A DNA stretch of 64,000 nt, from positions 1-64,000 of the forward strand of contig CAVSZA010000063.1 in NCBI GenBank assembly GCA_963732095.1, written 5' to 3'. Position 1 is the first letter of the stretch; every line of letters starts with the position of its first letter. Below the pieces are notes generated by a model. That model was not told where the DNA came from, did not search any database, and saw only the letters and a program-made list of their open reading frames with translations. Below, one piece after another: positions 18,929 through 28,367 of this stretch. Both the position numbers and the translations under genes were made by a program. This stretch comes from AP-15 sp963732095 (GTDB lineage: Bacteria > Pseudomonadota > Alphaproteobacteria > ATCC43930 > CGMCC-115725).

Positions 18929-19659
18929 TCAATCCAGGCGGACTGTCTCGCTGCCCTCAGCCGATCTACCCTTCGATCCTGACGCACTGCGGGCCTTCGC
19001 CCTGGCCGGCCAGAGTGAACACACTCTGCCCGGCACTCTGCGCCGCCCGGTAACGCCCCACAACCCAAACGCGCTCGCGAGCAATGCCAAGCTGCCCGGT
19101 TCCGGCGCCGTCACCAACGTCCAAAACCGTTGATCTGACACACGGTCATGTCGCCGCAGCCGGCGATCTGGAAATCGCTGCCGACTTGCCCGCCGGTCAG
19201 GCCGATGTCAAGTTCGTCCTGTATGGTGAGGAAATCGATACCGACCGCCGTCAATTGGCCGGCAACTTCGGTCCACGAGATCGCGTAACTGACCACCCAA
19301 TAGGCGGGCGCAGCCCCTGACGGGGCGATATTCGGCCCGGTCGGATCGGCGGTCGAGACCATCGATCGCCCGGTTCCGAGGCCTTGGGCCGCGACCAGAT
19401 CGAAGGCGAAGGGATCGCCCGACGTAGGAAATAATCCGGTACTTGCCGCGCCCGAGCTGTCCGGCCCCGTCAGGGTGAGGGTGGCGAGCACCAGCGGGTA
19501 GTGCGGGGACGGTTCGCAACCGCCGGCGCTGAGGGTTTGCGCAGGGCCGCTGCACGAGGTGGCGATGAAATCCCAGGTGACGGGAGCGGCCGCAACGCGC
19601 TCCGCCGTTAGCAGAGCGAATGCACAGGCCAACAAGACTAACGCGCTACACTTCTTCAT
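18929..19659 (-). pseudogene. PEP-CTERM sorting-domain protein split by a one-base frameshift
   Basis: The first frame starts MKKCSALVLLACAFALLTAERVAAA (signal peptide; ATG at 19659). It runs through a domain rich in Thr, Gly and Ser with two Cys pairs, to VCQINGFGRW and a stop at 19111. Shifting one base near 19120 continues TLVTAPEPGSLALLASAFGLW, then GVTGRRR. That is a textbook PEP-CTERM signal: a PEP motif, a hydrophobic helix and an Arg cluster. Such proteins are processed by exosortase in exopolysaccharide-producing bacteria, which fits the downstream polysaccharide genes. A 35-residue tail beyond the Arg cluster is unusual and may mean a second error. Confidence 0.75.
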
Positions 19660-19835
19660 GCCGCACTCCCTCGGCACGAGGTAGTCCTCTTAAGATCATC
19701 GTGCACAGGAGTTGCGAAGTGGCGCAATCGCTATGTTTTGTTAATCTTGATTATTGGGCAATTCTAGGCCTATATCCGCTTCTTATATCCGAAACCTGAT
19801 CTTGACATGCGGTATATCAGAAACCGATCTCGAAA

Positions 19836-20297
19836 TCATCGCCGCTCGGGATCTGTAGTCCGAAGGGGGGTGGGGTCGAAGTCTCCCCGCCCGCAGCAAT
19901 GGTGCCAGCCTTTGAAGGCAAAGGGGACTGGGACGCCCGGCGTCAGAGATGGGTCTGACCTGCCCGGGCCAATTCGGGCGTCTCTCGGGCAGTTCGGCCA
20001 CGCCCCGGTGAAAGCAGCGGAGAGGGTGTCCCCTCCGCCGCCGCTTTCGGCCGGCTCGCGCTCCCGACTGGCTCGCCCGGCGGGGGCGATCGCGATCATC
20101 GATCGGCCCTCGATTTGCCCGCCGATATGGGTTCGCGAACGCAGACAGCGCAGGAAGCGCCTCAGCAGTGATTGTCTGGGCAAGTCACGCACCGCCAAGA
20201 GCCGCTCGACGCATTCAAGCCGCAGGCGCGCATCGCGCGACCGCTGGTCGAGTTCGACCCTCGTTGCGCTCTGGTCCAATATATCGCTTTTCGGCAT
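19836..20297 (-). CDS. Possible small basic protein, unknown
   Basis: An ATG at 20297 is preceded by a good ribosome-binding site (GGAGGACCATC) and starts MPKSDILDQSATRVELDQRS. An Arg/Leu-rich helical stretch follows (RLRLECVERLLAVRDLPRQ). The second half is Gly/Pro/Arg-rich and not protein-like, so the real coding part may be only the first 60 codons, or a frameshift may intervene. A CRP-type palindrome lies 75-90 bp upstream of this start. No family is recognised, and coding status is uncertain. Confidence 0.3.
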   Translation of the reverse strand: MPKSDILDQSATRVELDQRSRDARLRLECVERLLAVRDLPRQSLLRRFLRCLRSRTHIGGQIEGRSMIAIAPAGRASREREPAESGGGGDTLSAAFTGAWPNCPRDARIGPGRSDPSLTPGVPVPFAFKGWHHCCGRGDFDPTPLRTTDPERR

Positions 20298-20371
20298 GAT
20301 GGTCCTCCACGTCAAAGACATCTTGGCGTCGGCCAGATGCCCGATAAATGACGCGCGCGGATCGAAAGGGG

Positions 20372-20387
20372 TGTGAGGTACCTCACA
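20372..20387. promoter_or_regulatory. Perfect CRP-type palindrome TGTGA-GGTACC-TCACA
   Basis: The 16-mer is fully symmetric, including the GGTACC core, and matches the CRP/FNR-family consensus TGTGA-N6-TCACA. It lies between the 3' end of the YdcF-like gene and the possible small leftward gene starting at 20297. The only start in a suitable position is that of the small gene. Confidence 0.55.
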
Positions 20388-20413
20388 TTGCCAAAAAGTT
20401 TTTAACGGGTTGG

Positions 20414-21160
20414 TCATCGATGGCCGTATCGTACGCGATACCAGGCGAGCCCGATCAGTTCGTGAAGCGTATAGTAGCTCTCCAGCAATGCTGGGATCTG
20501 TGGGAGGAATGCCGCTACCGAGAGCGACGGCCTCTCACTCTCGGCAATCGGTGACGGGACCACCGGGTAGCCGACCGCCCGGAAGGACCACAGCGCTCGC
20601 GCCATGTCCCACGGGTGAGCGATCACCAGCGCGGCATGAATACCGGCACCCCGGAGGATTTCAGCCGAGTATAAAGCGTTTTCGAAGGTGTTTCGCGAGC
20701 GCTCCTCTCGCCATTGCACCGGGACGCGAAAATCCTCCTGCAGCACTCTGCTCATCAGCATGGCGAGGGATGCGCCGCGGGGTCCGCCGCCGCTGACCAG
20801 GATCGGCAGGCCGAGACGCCGCCACTGTCTCGCCGCCTCGACGAGGCGCTCGAGGGTAAGCTGCCCGACAGTGTCGGGCACGCCGGGGGCATCGCTGCGC
20901 TGCGCATCGGCGGATAGCACGACAATCGCGCCGGGCGGGGTGTCCGACGGGAGCGTCGGTTCATCAAATGCGATCGCCTCCGCCCACCGGATCAGGAGAC
21001 CGGCGGTGACGGGCATCGCGGCCAGATAAAGAAGGCCGATCGCAGCGGTCGCCACCACCAACCCTAGCGGCTTGCGCCGCCAGGCAACCAAGACGCCGAT
21101 CATCGCCAGCAAGATGAACAGGTTTGGCGGGATCAGCGAAGAATAGGAGAGCCAAGCCAC
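20414..21160 (-). CDS. YdcF/ElyC-like DUF218 membrane protein
   Basis: The 248-residue protein has two N-terminal membrane helices (PPNLFILLAMIGVLVAW and LGLVVATAAIGLLYLAAMPVTAGLL). A DUF218 domain follows: AIVVLSADAQ, LPILVSGGGPRGASLA, ERSRNTFENALYSAEIL and ALVIAHPWDMARAL. ElyC-type members affect envelope polysaccharide or lipid-carrier metabolism, and such genes are often found in exopolysaccharide loci. A GTG start at 21160 lies 18 bp downstream of the FemAB-like gene, so the two are probably cotranscribed. Confidence 0.82.
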   Translation of the reverse strand: MAWLSYSSLIPPNLFILLAMIGVLVAWRRKPLGLVVATAAIGLLYLAAMPVTAGLLIRWAEAIAFDEPTLPSDTPPGAIVVLSADAQRSDAPGVPDTVGQLTLERLVEAARQWRRLGLPILVSGGGPRGASLAMLMSRVLQEDFRVPVQWREERSRNTFENALYSAEILRGAGIHAALVIAHPWDMARALWSFRAVGYPVVPSPIAESERPSLSVAAFLPQIPALLESYYTLHELIGLAWYRVRYGHR

Positions 21161-21178
21161 TTCGATGCGTGCTGGGGC

Positions 21179-22255
21179 TCAGCCGACCGGGGTGAGCGGC
21201 TCGCGACGCAGCCGCTGATAAATCATGGCGGCCTGGCGCTTCAGCCCAAGACGCAGACCACGCCACGTCCGCGGGTTGGCTGCGGTGATGCCCCACCTTT
21301 CACGCCGCCTCGGCAGCCATAGCTTCTTATAGGGATCGTCACCCCGGCCAAGACTGATCTCGAGCGGGCGATCGCCGGTCAGCACGCGCTCGAACATCTC
21401 CATCGTGAGGAGCGTGCCGAGGGACAGGTCGTCAAAGCGCTTGTCATGCGCCAGCTTGCAAATGACGGCGCGACCCTTCCACACTATCCAGAACTGAGCC
21501 GCCGCCGGTATCCCATCCAAATGATATATGCCGAGCCGCAGCGCGCGGAGTTTGCCGGCGAGCCGGATCAGCGCGGGGACAAAACCGGCAAAAAGCTCGG
21601 GCGGCTTCCAGCTCGCGGCATAGACAGTTTCATAATCGGCGACCGCCTGATCGAGACCCTTGTCGTCATCGATGAAGTATGTGGTCAGACGGTTGCCGCG
21701 CTCGAGCTTGCGGCGTTTCCGCTGCCACGTATTGCGCAACTCGGAAGGGCGGCCGGCAACATAATCAGGAAAGCTCAAGCCCGAGGTTTCTTCATACCAG
21801 GTGCCGGAGCTGAAGACGGATTCGACAAGCAGCCCGGCGCGGCGCAGCGCGTCGACCAAGGTGGGATAACTTGGTTCGCGCGGATCGAGCTCGGACAGGG
21901 AGAGGCAATCCCATTGCGGCCGTTCCGCCAGTATCTCGGACAGGATCGCGGCGAGTTCCCTTTCGAGATCGGCGCCCGGCGCGCCGAGGATGCCATGCTC
22001 GAGGCTATGGGCATTCGTCAGACTCGCCAGGTTGCGCCCATCATCCCCAATCGTCGTCTGAGTCATAAGGGCGGTCGCCGACGCTGGCCGCTCGTCGGTG
22101 TAGACGCGGATTTCGGTTGCCGGCGCCACACCATGCCGCGCCATCAGGTCGTACCAGGCCGGAAGCGCGAAGAAGCTTGGGGGGAAGCTTCTGTCAAAAG
22201 CGCAAGCGAGACCGCCCGGTAGTCGCCGAAAATCGGGATTTCTGTAAAGTGGCAT
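21179..22255 (-). CDS. FemAB/GNAT-type acyltransferase of the exopolysaccharide locus
   Basis: The 358-residue soluble protein has the C-terminal GNAT (BioF2/CelD-like) pattern: DYETVYAASWKPPELFAGF, RLGIYHLDGIPAAAQFWIVWKGRAVICKLAHDKRFDDLSLGTLLTMEM and a late SLGRGDDPYKKLWL. FemAB-like proteins of this type occur in PEP-CTERM/exosortase polysaccharide clusters, where they may acylate a sugar or peptide. The N-terminal 160 residues carry a second, more diverged GNAT-like half. It is divergent from the glycosyltransferase at 22298, with 42 bp between starts. Substrate unknown. Confidence 0.75.
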   Translation of the reverse strand: MPLYRNPDFRRLPGGLACAFDRSFPPSFFALPAWYDLMARHGVAPATEIRVYTDERPASATALMTQTTIGDDGRNLASLTNAHSLEHGILGAPGADLERELAAILSEILAERPQWDCLSLSELDPREPSYPTLVDALRRAGLLVESVFSSGTWYEETSGLSFPDYVAGRPSELRNTWQRKRRKLERGNRLTTYFIDDDKGLDQAVADYETVYAASWKPPELFAGFVPALIRLAGKLRALRLGIYHLDGIPAAAQFWIVWKGRAVICKLAHDKRFDDLSLGTLLTMEMFERVLTGDRPLEISLGRGDDPYKKLWLPRRRERWGITAANPRTWRGLRLGLKRQAAMIYQRLRREPLTPVG

Positions 22256-22297
22256 CAGGCGAGGCCAGTCTCGTCGGATCTATTCGGGCGCTGCCGG

Positions 22298-23503
22298 GTG
22301 CGAATCCTCACCTTCACGACGTTATATCCAAACCTGTTGCAGCCCCAACACGGGATTTTCGTCGAGACTCGTCTGAGAAAACTGGTTGCGAGCGGTGTCG
22401 TCAGCGCCCGTGTTGTCGCGCCTTGCCCCTGGTTCCCGTTCGCGTCTGCTCGGTTTGGGCGGTATGCCGTGTTTGCGCGAATGCCGAGCGAGGAGACCCG
22501 CCACGGGCTGCACGTCGAGCATCCGCGCTACCCCGTATTGCCCAGGGTCGGGACGAACGTCGCTCCGCTCGCCCTTTGCGCCGCCGTGCTGCCGCTTTTG
22601 CGCCGGCACAACCGGGACCGCCGTGACTTCGATCTGATCGATGCACACTATTTTTATCCGGACGGCGTCGCGGCCGTTTTGCTCGGACGCGCCCTCGATC
22701 GCCCTGTCATCGTCACCGCCCGAGGCAGCGATCTCAACCTCATCGCACAGCACGCGGTGCCCCGTACCTGGATCCGCTGGGCCGCGCGCCACGCCGATGG
22801 TCTAGTCGCGGTGTCCGGCGGGTTGAAGCGCCGGCTCGTCGAGCTCGGCGTCGGCGCCGACCGGGTTCGCGTTCTGCGCAACGGAGTGGACCTGGCGCTG
22901 TTCCGCCCCCATGACCGCGAGGTGGTGCGCGCGACCCTCGGCTTGACGCGGCCGCGCCTTCTCGCAGTCGGCAACTTGGTGGCGCTAAAGCAGCATTGGC
23001 TGATGGTCGAGGCGCTCACCCACTTGCCGGAGGTCGAACTCGTGATCGTCGGCGAGGGGCCCGAACGCACCAATATCGAAAAGCTGGCGCGCAAGCACAA
23101 AGTCGCCGATCGCGTGCGCCTGCTCGGCCGGATGCGCCAAGATCGCCTTCCCGAGATCTACAGCGCCGCCGACATCTTGCTGCTCGTCTCGACCCATGAA
23201 GGCTGGCCCAATGTTCTGTTGGAGAGCATGGCCTGCGGCACCCCGGTCGTGGTCTCCCCGATGGATGGCATCGCCGATATCGTCGGCACGGCGGATGCGG
23301 GACGCGTTCTGGCCGATGTCACCCCGAACGGGCTCGCCTCCGCGATCCGCGAGCTCCTCGCCGCGCCGCCGTCGCGCGCCGCAACCCGTCTCTATGCCGA
23401 ACACTTCGATTGGCAGAGCACGACCGATGGACAAATCTCGCTATTCCACGAAATCTTGGAGCGGCGCTCGACGGCTCGGCCCGTTCCGGTGCACTCAGCT
23501 TAA
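22298..23503 (+). CDS. GT4-family glycosyltransferase
   Basis: The 401-residue protein shows the GT-B fold of family GT4. The N-terminal MRILTFTTLYPNLLQPQHGIFVETRL is the acceptor side. The central VTARGSDLN...AVSGGLKRRLVELGV leads to RVLRNGVDLALFRP. The nucleotide-sugar side has RLLAVGNLVALKQHWLMVEAL, LVIVGEGPERTNIEKLA and the E-x7-E block EGWPNVLLESMACGTPVV. It retains this catalytic motif and likely adds a hexose during exopolysaccharide repeat assembly on the cytoplasmic face. A GTG start is used. Its 3' end overlaps the convergent glycosyltransferase by 4 bp. Confidence 0.88.
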   Translation: MRILTFTTLYPNLLQPQHGIFVETRLRKLVASGVVSARVVAPCPWFPFASARFGRYAVFARMPSEETRHGLHVEHPRYPVLPRVGTNVAPLALCAAVLPLLRRHNRDRRDFDLIDAHYFYPDGVAAVLLGRALDRPVIVTARGSDLNLIAQHAVPRTWIRWAARHADGLVAVSGGLKRRLVELGVGADRVRVLRNGVDLALFRPHDREVVRATLGLTRPRLLAVGNLVALKQHWLMVEALTHLPEVELVIVGEGPERTNIEKLARKHKVADRVRLLGRMRQDRLPEIYSAADILLLVSTHEGWPNVLLESMACGTPVVVSPMDGIADIVGTADAGRVLADVTPNGLASAIRELLAAPPSRAATRLYAEHFDWQSTTDGQISLFHEILERRSTARPVPVHSA

Positions 23504-24705
23504 TGCCGCAAGACTCGCCGGTAGACCTCGCCATAACCGGCGACGCTGTGCGCCCATGAGCGCTCACTATCGATGAACTCGCTCGCCTGCGCCCGAATGC
23601 GCGGCCACGAATTCTGGTCGGCCAGTGCTGCGAGCACCCCCTCGGCGAGGCGCTGCGGGTGGCCCGGCGGAAACAGGTACCCCGTCTCTCGGTCGCGGAT
23701 CAGCTCGCGGTGACCGCCGACGCTCGACCCGACGACGATGCGCTCCTGCGCCATTGCCTCGAGCGGCTTGAGCGGGGTCACCAGCTCGGTCAGGCGGGTC
23801 GAAATGCGCGGGAAGACAAGCACGTCGACCACATCGTAGTAACGGCGCATCTCCTCATGCGGGACGCGTCCGGCAAAAACGACGCTTTCGCCAAGACCAA
23901 GCTCGCCTGCCAGAGCACGCAATCTCTCTTCTTCCGGCCCGCCGCCGACCAGCAATATCGCGATATCTGCCCGCCGATGCCGCATCTCGGGGACCGAGCG
24001 CAGCAGTAGGTCCAGACCCTCATAGGCATAGAACGAGCCGAAGAAGCCAATAACGATCTTCCCGGAGAGCCCGAGCCGGCTTGCGAAAGCGCGGTCGGGG
24101 ATTCCCGGTCCGGCGAATTTGTTGCGGTCGACGGCGTTGGGAATGACCGTGACCTTGTCGCCGGGGACACCGCGGGCGATCGCATCCGCCCGCAAACCCT
24201 CACAGATTGTCGTCACTGCATCCGCGCGATGAAGCGCGCGGGTCTCGATGACCCGGGTCACCAGATACCTCAGGCTCGCCTGCCCATGAGTGCCGTGACT
24301 CGCCGCCGCGTCCTCCCAAAGGGCGCGCACTTCATAAACGATTGGAATCGCATGCCGCCGGCCGGCACGAATTGCCGCCAACGCGTTGAGGACCGGTGAG
24401 TGGGCGTGCAGTATCTGCGGCCGAACCTCGCGGATCGCTTCGTCGAGTCTCCGGTCGAGATCGTTGACAATCGCCAGCTCGCGAACCCACGGCAGCCGGG
24501 CGGAGAGCCCGGTCGGCATCCGGGTCCGCAGAAATTCCCATTCACCGATGCGCTCTCGCGCCGGTCCCGGCGCGTAATGCTTGCCGCTGGTCAGCAGCAC
24601 CGGCTCCCAGCCTAGCGCCCGCTGCTGGTCGACGATGCCGAGGGTGCGATAGACATAGCCGCTCTGGAGCGGCAGCGAGTGGTCGAGGATGTGCAGAATG
24701 CGCAT
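23500..24705 (-). CDS. GT4 glycosyltransferase resembling the exosortase A-associated TIGR04063 family
   Basis: The start MRILHILDHSLPLQSGYVYR at 24705 is preferred over an ATG 11 codons upstream, since MRILHxLDHSLPLxSGY is the usual family N-terminus. This block is, from memory, diagnostic of the Daro_2409-type glycosyltransferases associated with PEP-CTERM/exosortase A loci. Other GT4 marks are LRADAIARGVPGDKVTVIPNAVDRNKF, KIVIGFFGSFYAYEGLDLLL, LLVGGGPEEERLRALAG and RLTELVTPLKPLEAMAQERIVV. This supports reading the whole region as an exosortase-type exopolysaccharide locus. Confidence 0.86.
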   Translation of the reverse strand: MRILHILDHSLPLQSGYVYRTLGIVDQQRALGWEPVLLTSGKHYAPGPARERIGEWEFLRTRMPTGLSARLPWVRELAIVNDLDRRLDEAIREVRPQILHAHSPVLNALAAIRAGRRHAIPIVYEVRALWEDAAASHGTHGQASLRYLVTRVIETRALHRADAVTTICEGLRADAIARGVPGDKVTVIPNAVDRNKFAGPGIPDRAFASRLGLSGKIVIGFFGSFYAYEGLDLLLRSVPEMRHRRADIAILLVGGGPEEERLRALAGELGLGESVVFAGRVPHEEMRRYYDVVDVLVFPRISTRLTELVTPLKPLEAMAQERIVVGSSVGGHRELIRDRETGYLFPPGHPQRLAEGVLAALADQNSWPRIRAQASEFIDSERSWAHSVAGYGEVYRRVLRH

Positions 24706-24760
24706 ACCGGGCGATTTGTGGGGATAATTGTCGGTCAATATAGGTCAATGTAGCAGGTCG

Positions 24761-25930
24761 GTGAACGAACAAGCTTCAGTGGAAAGCGCCAAACTACCGT
24801 TAACGAGGACGTCTCGCCCTGTCGTGTTCAGTCTTGAGCCTCTCCCGCCACTGCCGGAGCTCGAGCGCGAATGGCGCCAGCTCGGGTCTGCCGGAAATCC
24901 ATCATTTTTTACGTCATGGCACTGGATCGGCACGCTGTTGAACGCATTACCGCCGGCGAGTCGCCCCAAACTGCTGCGCGGCACCGTGCATGGCCAGGCA
25001 GTCTCACTGGCTTTGCTCGGCACCAATGAGACCCGTCGCCGGCGGGGGCTGGTTCGCTCGCGCGGTTTCTATTTGAACGAGACCGGCGACCCCCGTTTCG
25101 ATTCCCTGACGATCGAGCACAACGACATCCTTGCCGCGGCGGAGTTGGAGCTCGTTGTCTGGGACGAGCTGGTCTGCTGGTTCGCCAATCTTCGTGGCGA
25201 GGCCGACGAACTCCATGTCGGCGGTTCGCAGCGGCGCCTGCCTGAAGCAGCGCTCGGCAAGTGGAGGCTCGGATGTCGCGAAACATCCCTTCCTTCCTAT
25301 TCGGTCGATCTCTGCCGGCTGGCGGCCAGCGACGGGGAGATCTATCCGGTGCTCAGCGCCAGTGCGCGCCAGCAGCTCCGGCGCGCAATTCGGTATTTCG
25401 AACGGCTTGGTGCGTTGCATCTGATCGAGGCGGCAACCGTAGCGGAAGCATTAACCTTTTTCAGTGCGATGAAGGCGCTGCATTGCGCCTCCTGGGAGCG
25501 CCGCGGCAAGCCGCATTCCTTCACCGGCGAATTCTTCGAGCCGTTCCACCGGCTGCTGATCGAGCGCAGCTTTCCCGAGGGCGGAACCCAACTTCTCAAA
25601 GCCTGCGCCGGTGACCGCGTCCTCGGCTATCTCTATAACTTTCGGTTAGGTGATCGGGTCTATGCTTATCAGAGCGGGTTCGCCGATGCCGATCGTCGCG
25701 AACGGCCGGGCATCGTCAGCCACTTCCTGGCGATCCGGCACGCCTACCGATCAGGCGCAAAGGTGTATGATTTCATGGCCGGCCGCAACCGTCTGAAGGA
25801 GAGTTTCGCGACCCGGTGCGAGCCGATGCTGTGGCAGACCGTCCAGCAGCCGCGCCTCGCGTTTCGTTTGGAAGACTTCGCCCGGCAGTTCAAGCGGGCC
25901 CTGACGATGCGTCGTTCAAGAGGAGCGTGA
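24761..25930 (+). CDS. GNAT/CelD-type (BioF2-like) protein of the exopolysaccharide locus
   Basis: The product of about 389 residues has the CelD/BcsL GNAT layout: WRQLGSAGNPSFFTSWHWIGTLLNALPP near the start, SASARQQLRRAIRYFERLG in the middle, FFSAMKALHCASWERRGKPHSF, and a C-terminal HAYRSGAKVYDFMAGRNRLKESFAT. Proteins of this kind are linked to cellulose and exopolysaccharide synthesis and are thought to acylate sugars. The start is uncertain: the frame opens with TTG at 24728, but the GTG at 24761 has AGCAGG before it. The stop overlaps the next ATG (TGATG), so it is coupled to the epimerase. Confidence 0.75.
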   Translation: MNEQASVESAKLPLTRTSRPVVFSLEPLPPLPELEREWRQLGSAGNPSFFTSWHWIGTLLNALPPASRPKLLRGTVHGQAVSLALLGTNETRRRRGLVRSRGFYLNETGDPRFDSLTIEHNDILAAAELELVVWDELVCWFANLRGEADELHVGGSQRRLPEAALGKWRLGCRETSLPSYSVDLCRLAASDGEIYPVLSASARQQLRRAIRYFERLGALHLIEAATVAEALTFFSAMKALHCASWERRGKPHSFTGEFFEPFHRLLIERSFPEGGTQLLKACAGDRVLGYLYNFRLGDRVYAYQSGFADADRRERPGIVSHFLAIRHAYRSGAKVYDFMAGRNRLKESFATRCEPMLWQTVQQPRLAFRLEDFARQFKRALTMRRSRGA

Positions 25931-26910
25931 TGTCGATCCTTGTCACCGGCGCTGCCGGGTTCATCGGTTTTCATGTCGCCAAAGCATTGCTCGAGCGGGG
26001 CGAGCGGGTAGTCGGCATCGATAATCTCAATGAATATTACGATGTGCGTCTCAAGGAGGCGCGGCTCGCCCGGTTGCGCGCCTTTCCCAGCTTTGAATTT
26101 GCCAAGCTGGACGTCGCCGACCGCGACGGGGTTTTCACCAAGGTCGAGCGGCACACGGACCTGCGCAGCATCATTCATCTCGCGGCGCAGGCGGGCGTGC
26201 GGTATTCGCTGGAAAACCCCTACGCCTATATCGATGCGAATGTGACCGGCACGCTGGTGATGTTCGAGGCGGCACGGCGCATCGAACATCTGACCGCGAT
26301 CACCTATGCCTCTTCCTCCTCCGTCTACGGCGCCAACCGCAAGCAGCCTTTCAGCGTCGATGATCGGGTCGATCATCCGGTCTCGCTCTATGCCGCGACA
26401 AAACGCAGCTGCGAACTGATCGCGCATACTTACGGACACCTGTATGGTGTGCCGGCGACAGGGCTGCGGTTCTTTACCGTTTATGGCCCATGGGGCCGTC
26501 CGGACATGGCGGCATTTCTGTTCACTCGGGCGATTCTCGCGGGCGAACCGATAAAGGTGTTCAACGAAGGCAGGATGGCCCGCGATTTCACTTATGTCGA
26601 CGACATCGTTGCAGGTACGATCGCAGCGCATGACCGGCCACCCACGGGTACCGACGGCGTTCCCCACAGGATTTACAACCTCGGTAACCATCGGCCCGAA
26701 AAACTCCTCGACTTTATCGCTGTCCTCGAGCGAGAGCTTGGCCGCACCGCAGAGAAACAGTTCTTGCCGCTGCAGCCCGGCGATGTCCCGGAGAGCTTTG
26801 CGGATATCGAGGCCTCCCGCCGCGATCTCGGCTTCGAGCCGAAGACCACGATCGAAGTCGGGCTCGCGCGATTTGTTCAATGGTATAAGCAGTACTATCA
26901 GGTGAATTAA
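25930..26910 (+). CDS. UDP-glucuronate 4-epimerase (NAD-dependent epimerase/dehydratase)
   Basis: The 326-residue SDR protein starts MSILVTGAAGFIGFHVAKALL with the NAD-binding GxxGxxG. It carries the catalytic YxxxK as YAATKRSCE, preceded by YASSSSVYGAN. The block IDNLNEYYDVRLKEARLARL is typical of UDP-GlcA 4-epimerases (LspL/CapI/GAE), which make UDP-galacturonate from UDP-glucuronate. The C-terminal FLPLQPGDVPESFADIEASR is also characteristic. It is coupled to the GNAT gene upstream and followed 13 bp later by a nucleotide-sugar dehydrogenase, so the locus produces acidic sugars. Confidence 0.9.
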   Translation: MSILVTGAAGFIGFHVAKALLERGERVVGIDNLNEYYDVRLKEARLARLRAFPSFEFAKLDVADRDGVFTKVERHTDLRSIIHLAAQAGVRYSLENPYAYIDANVTGTLVMFEAARRIEHLTAITYASSSSVYGANRKQPFSVDDRVDHPVSLYAATKRSCELIAHTYGHLYGVPATGLRFFTVYGPWGRPDMAAFLFTRAILAGEPIKVFNEGRMARDFTYVDDIVAGTIAAHDRPPTGTDGVPHRIYNLGNHRPEKLLDFIAVLERELGRTAEKQFLPLQPGDVPESFADIEASRRDLGFEPKTTIEVGLARFVQWYKQYYQVN

Positions 26911-26923
26911 TCGGTCTCAATTC

Positions 26924-28204
<1,281 letters not shown>

Positions 28205-28367
28205 GGGCTTAATGCGAGATGGCGGATCGAGCGTCAGCCCGGGCAGGACTTGCTTGCGGATCGGAGCCGGATAGCCCGTGTGCGGAGCGGCTTTTGGCAG
28301 CTCCGCTGCGCCCGCCGACGCCGAGAGCAAAATCCGGCTCGCCGTATATAAATAGCGGTCTCGCTGC

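Noticed and set aside
19784..19825. Direct repeats TATATC(C/A)GAAACC, 29 bp apart
   Set aside because: Short and AT-rich with no suitably placed gene start; similar words occur by chance in AT-rich gaps.
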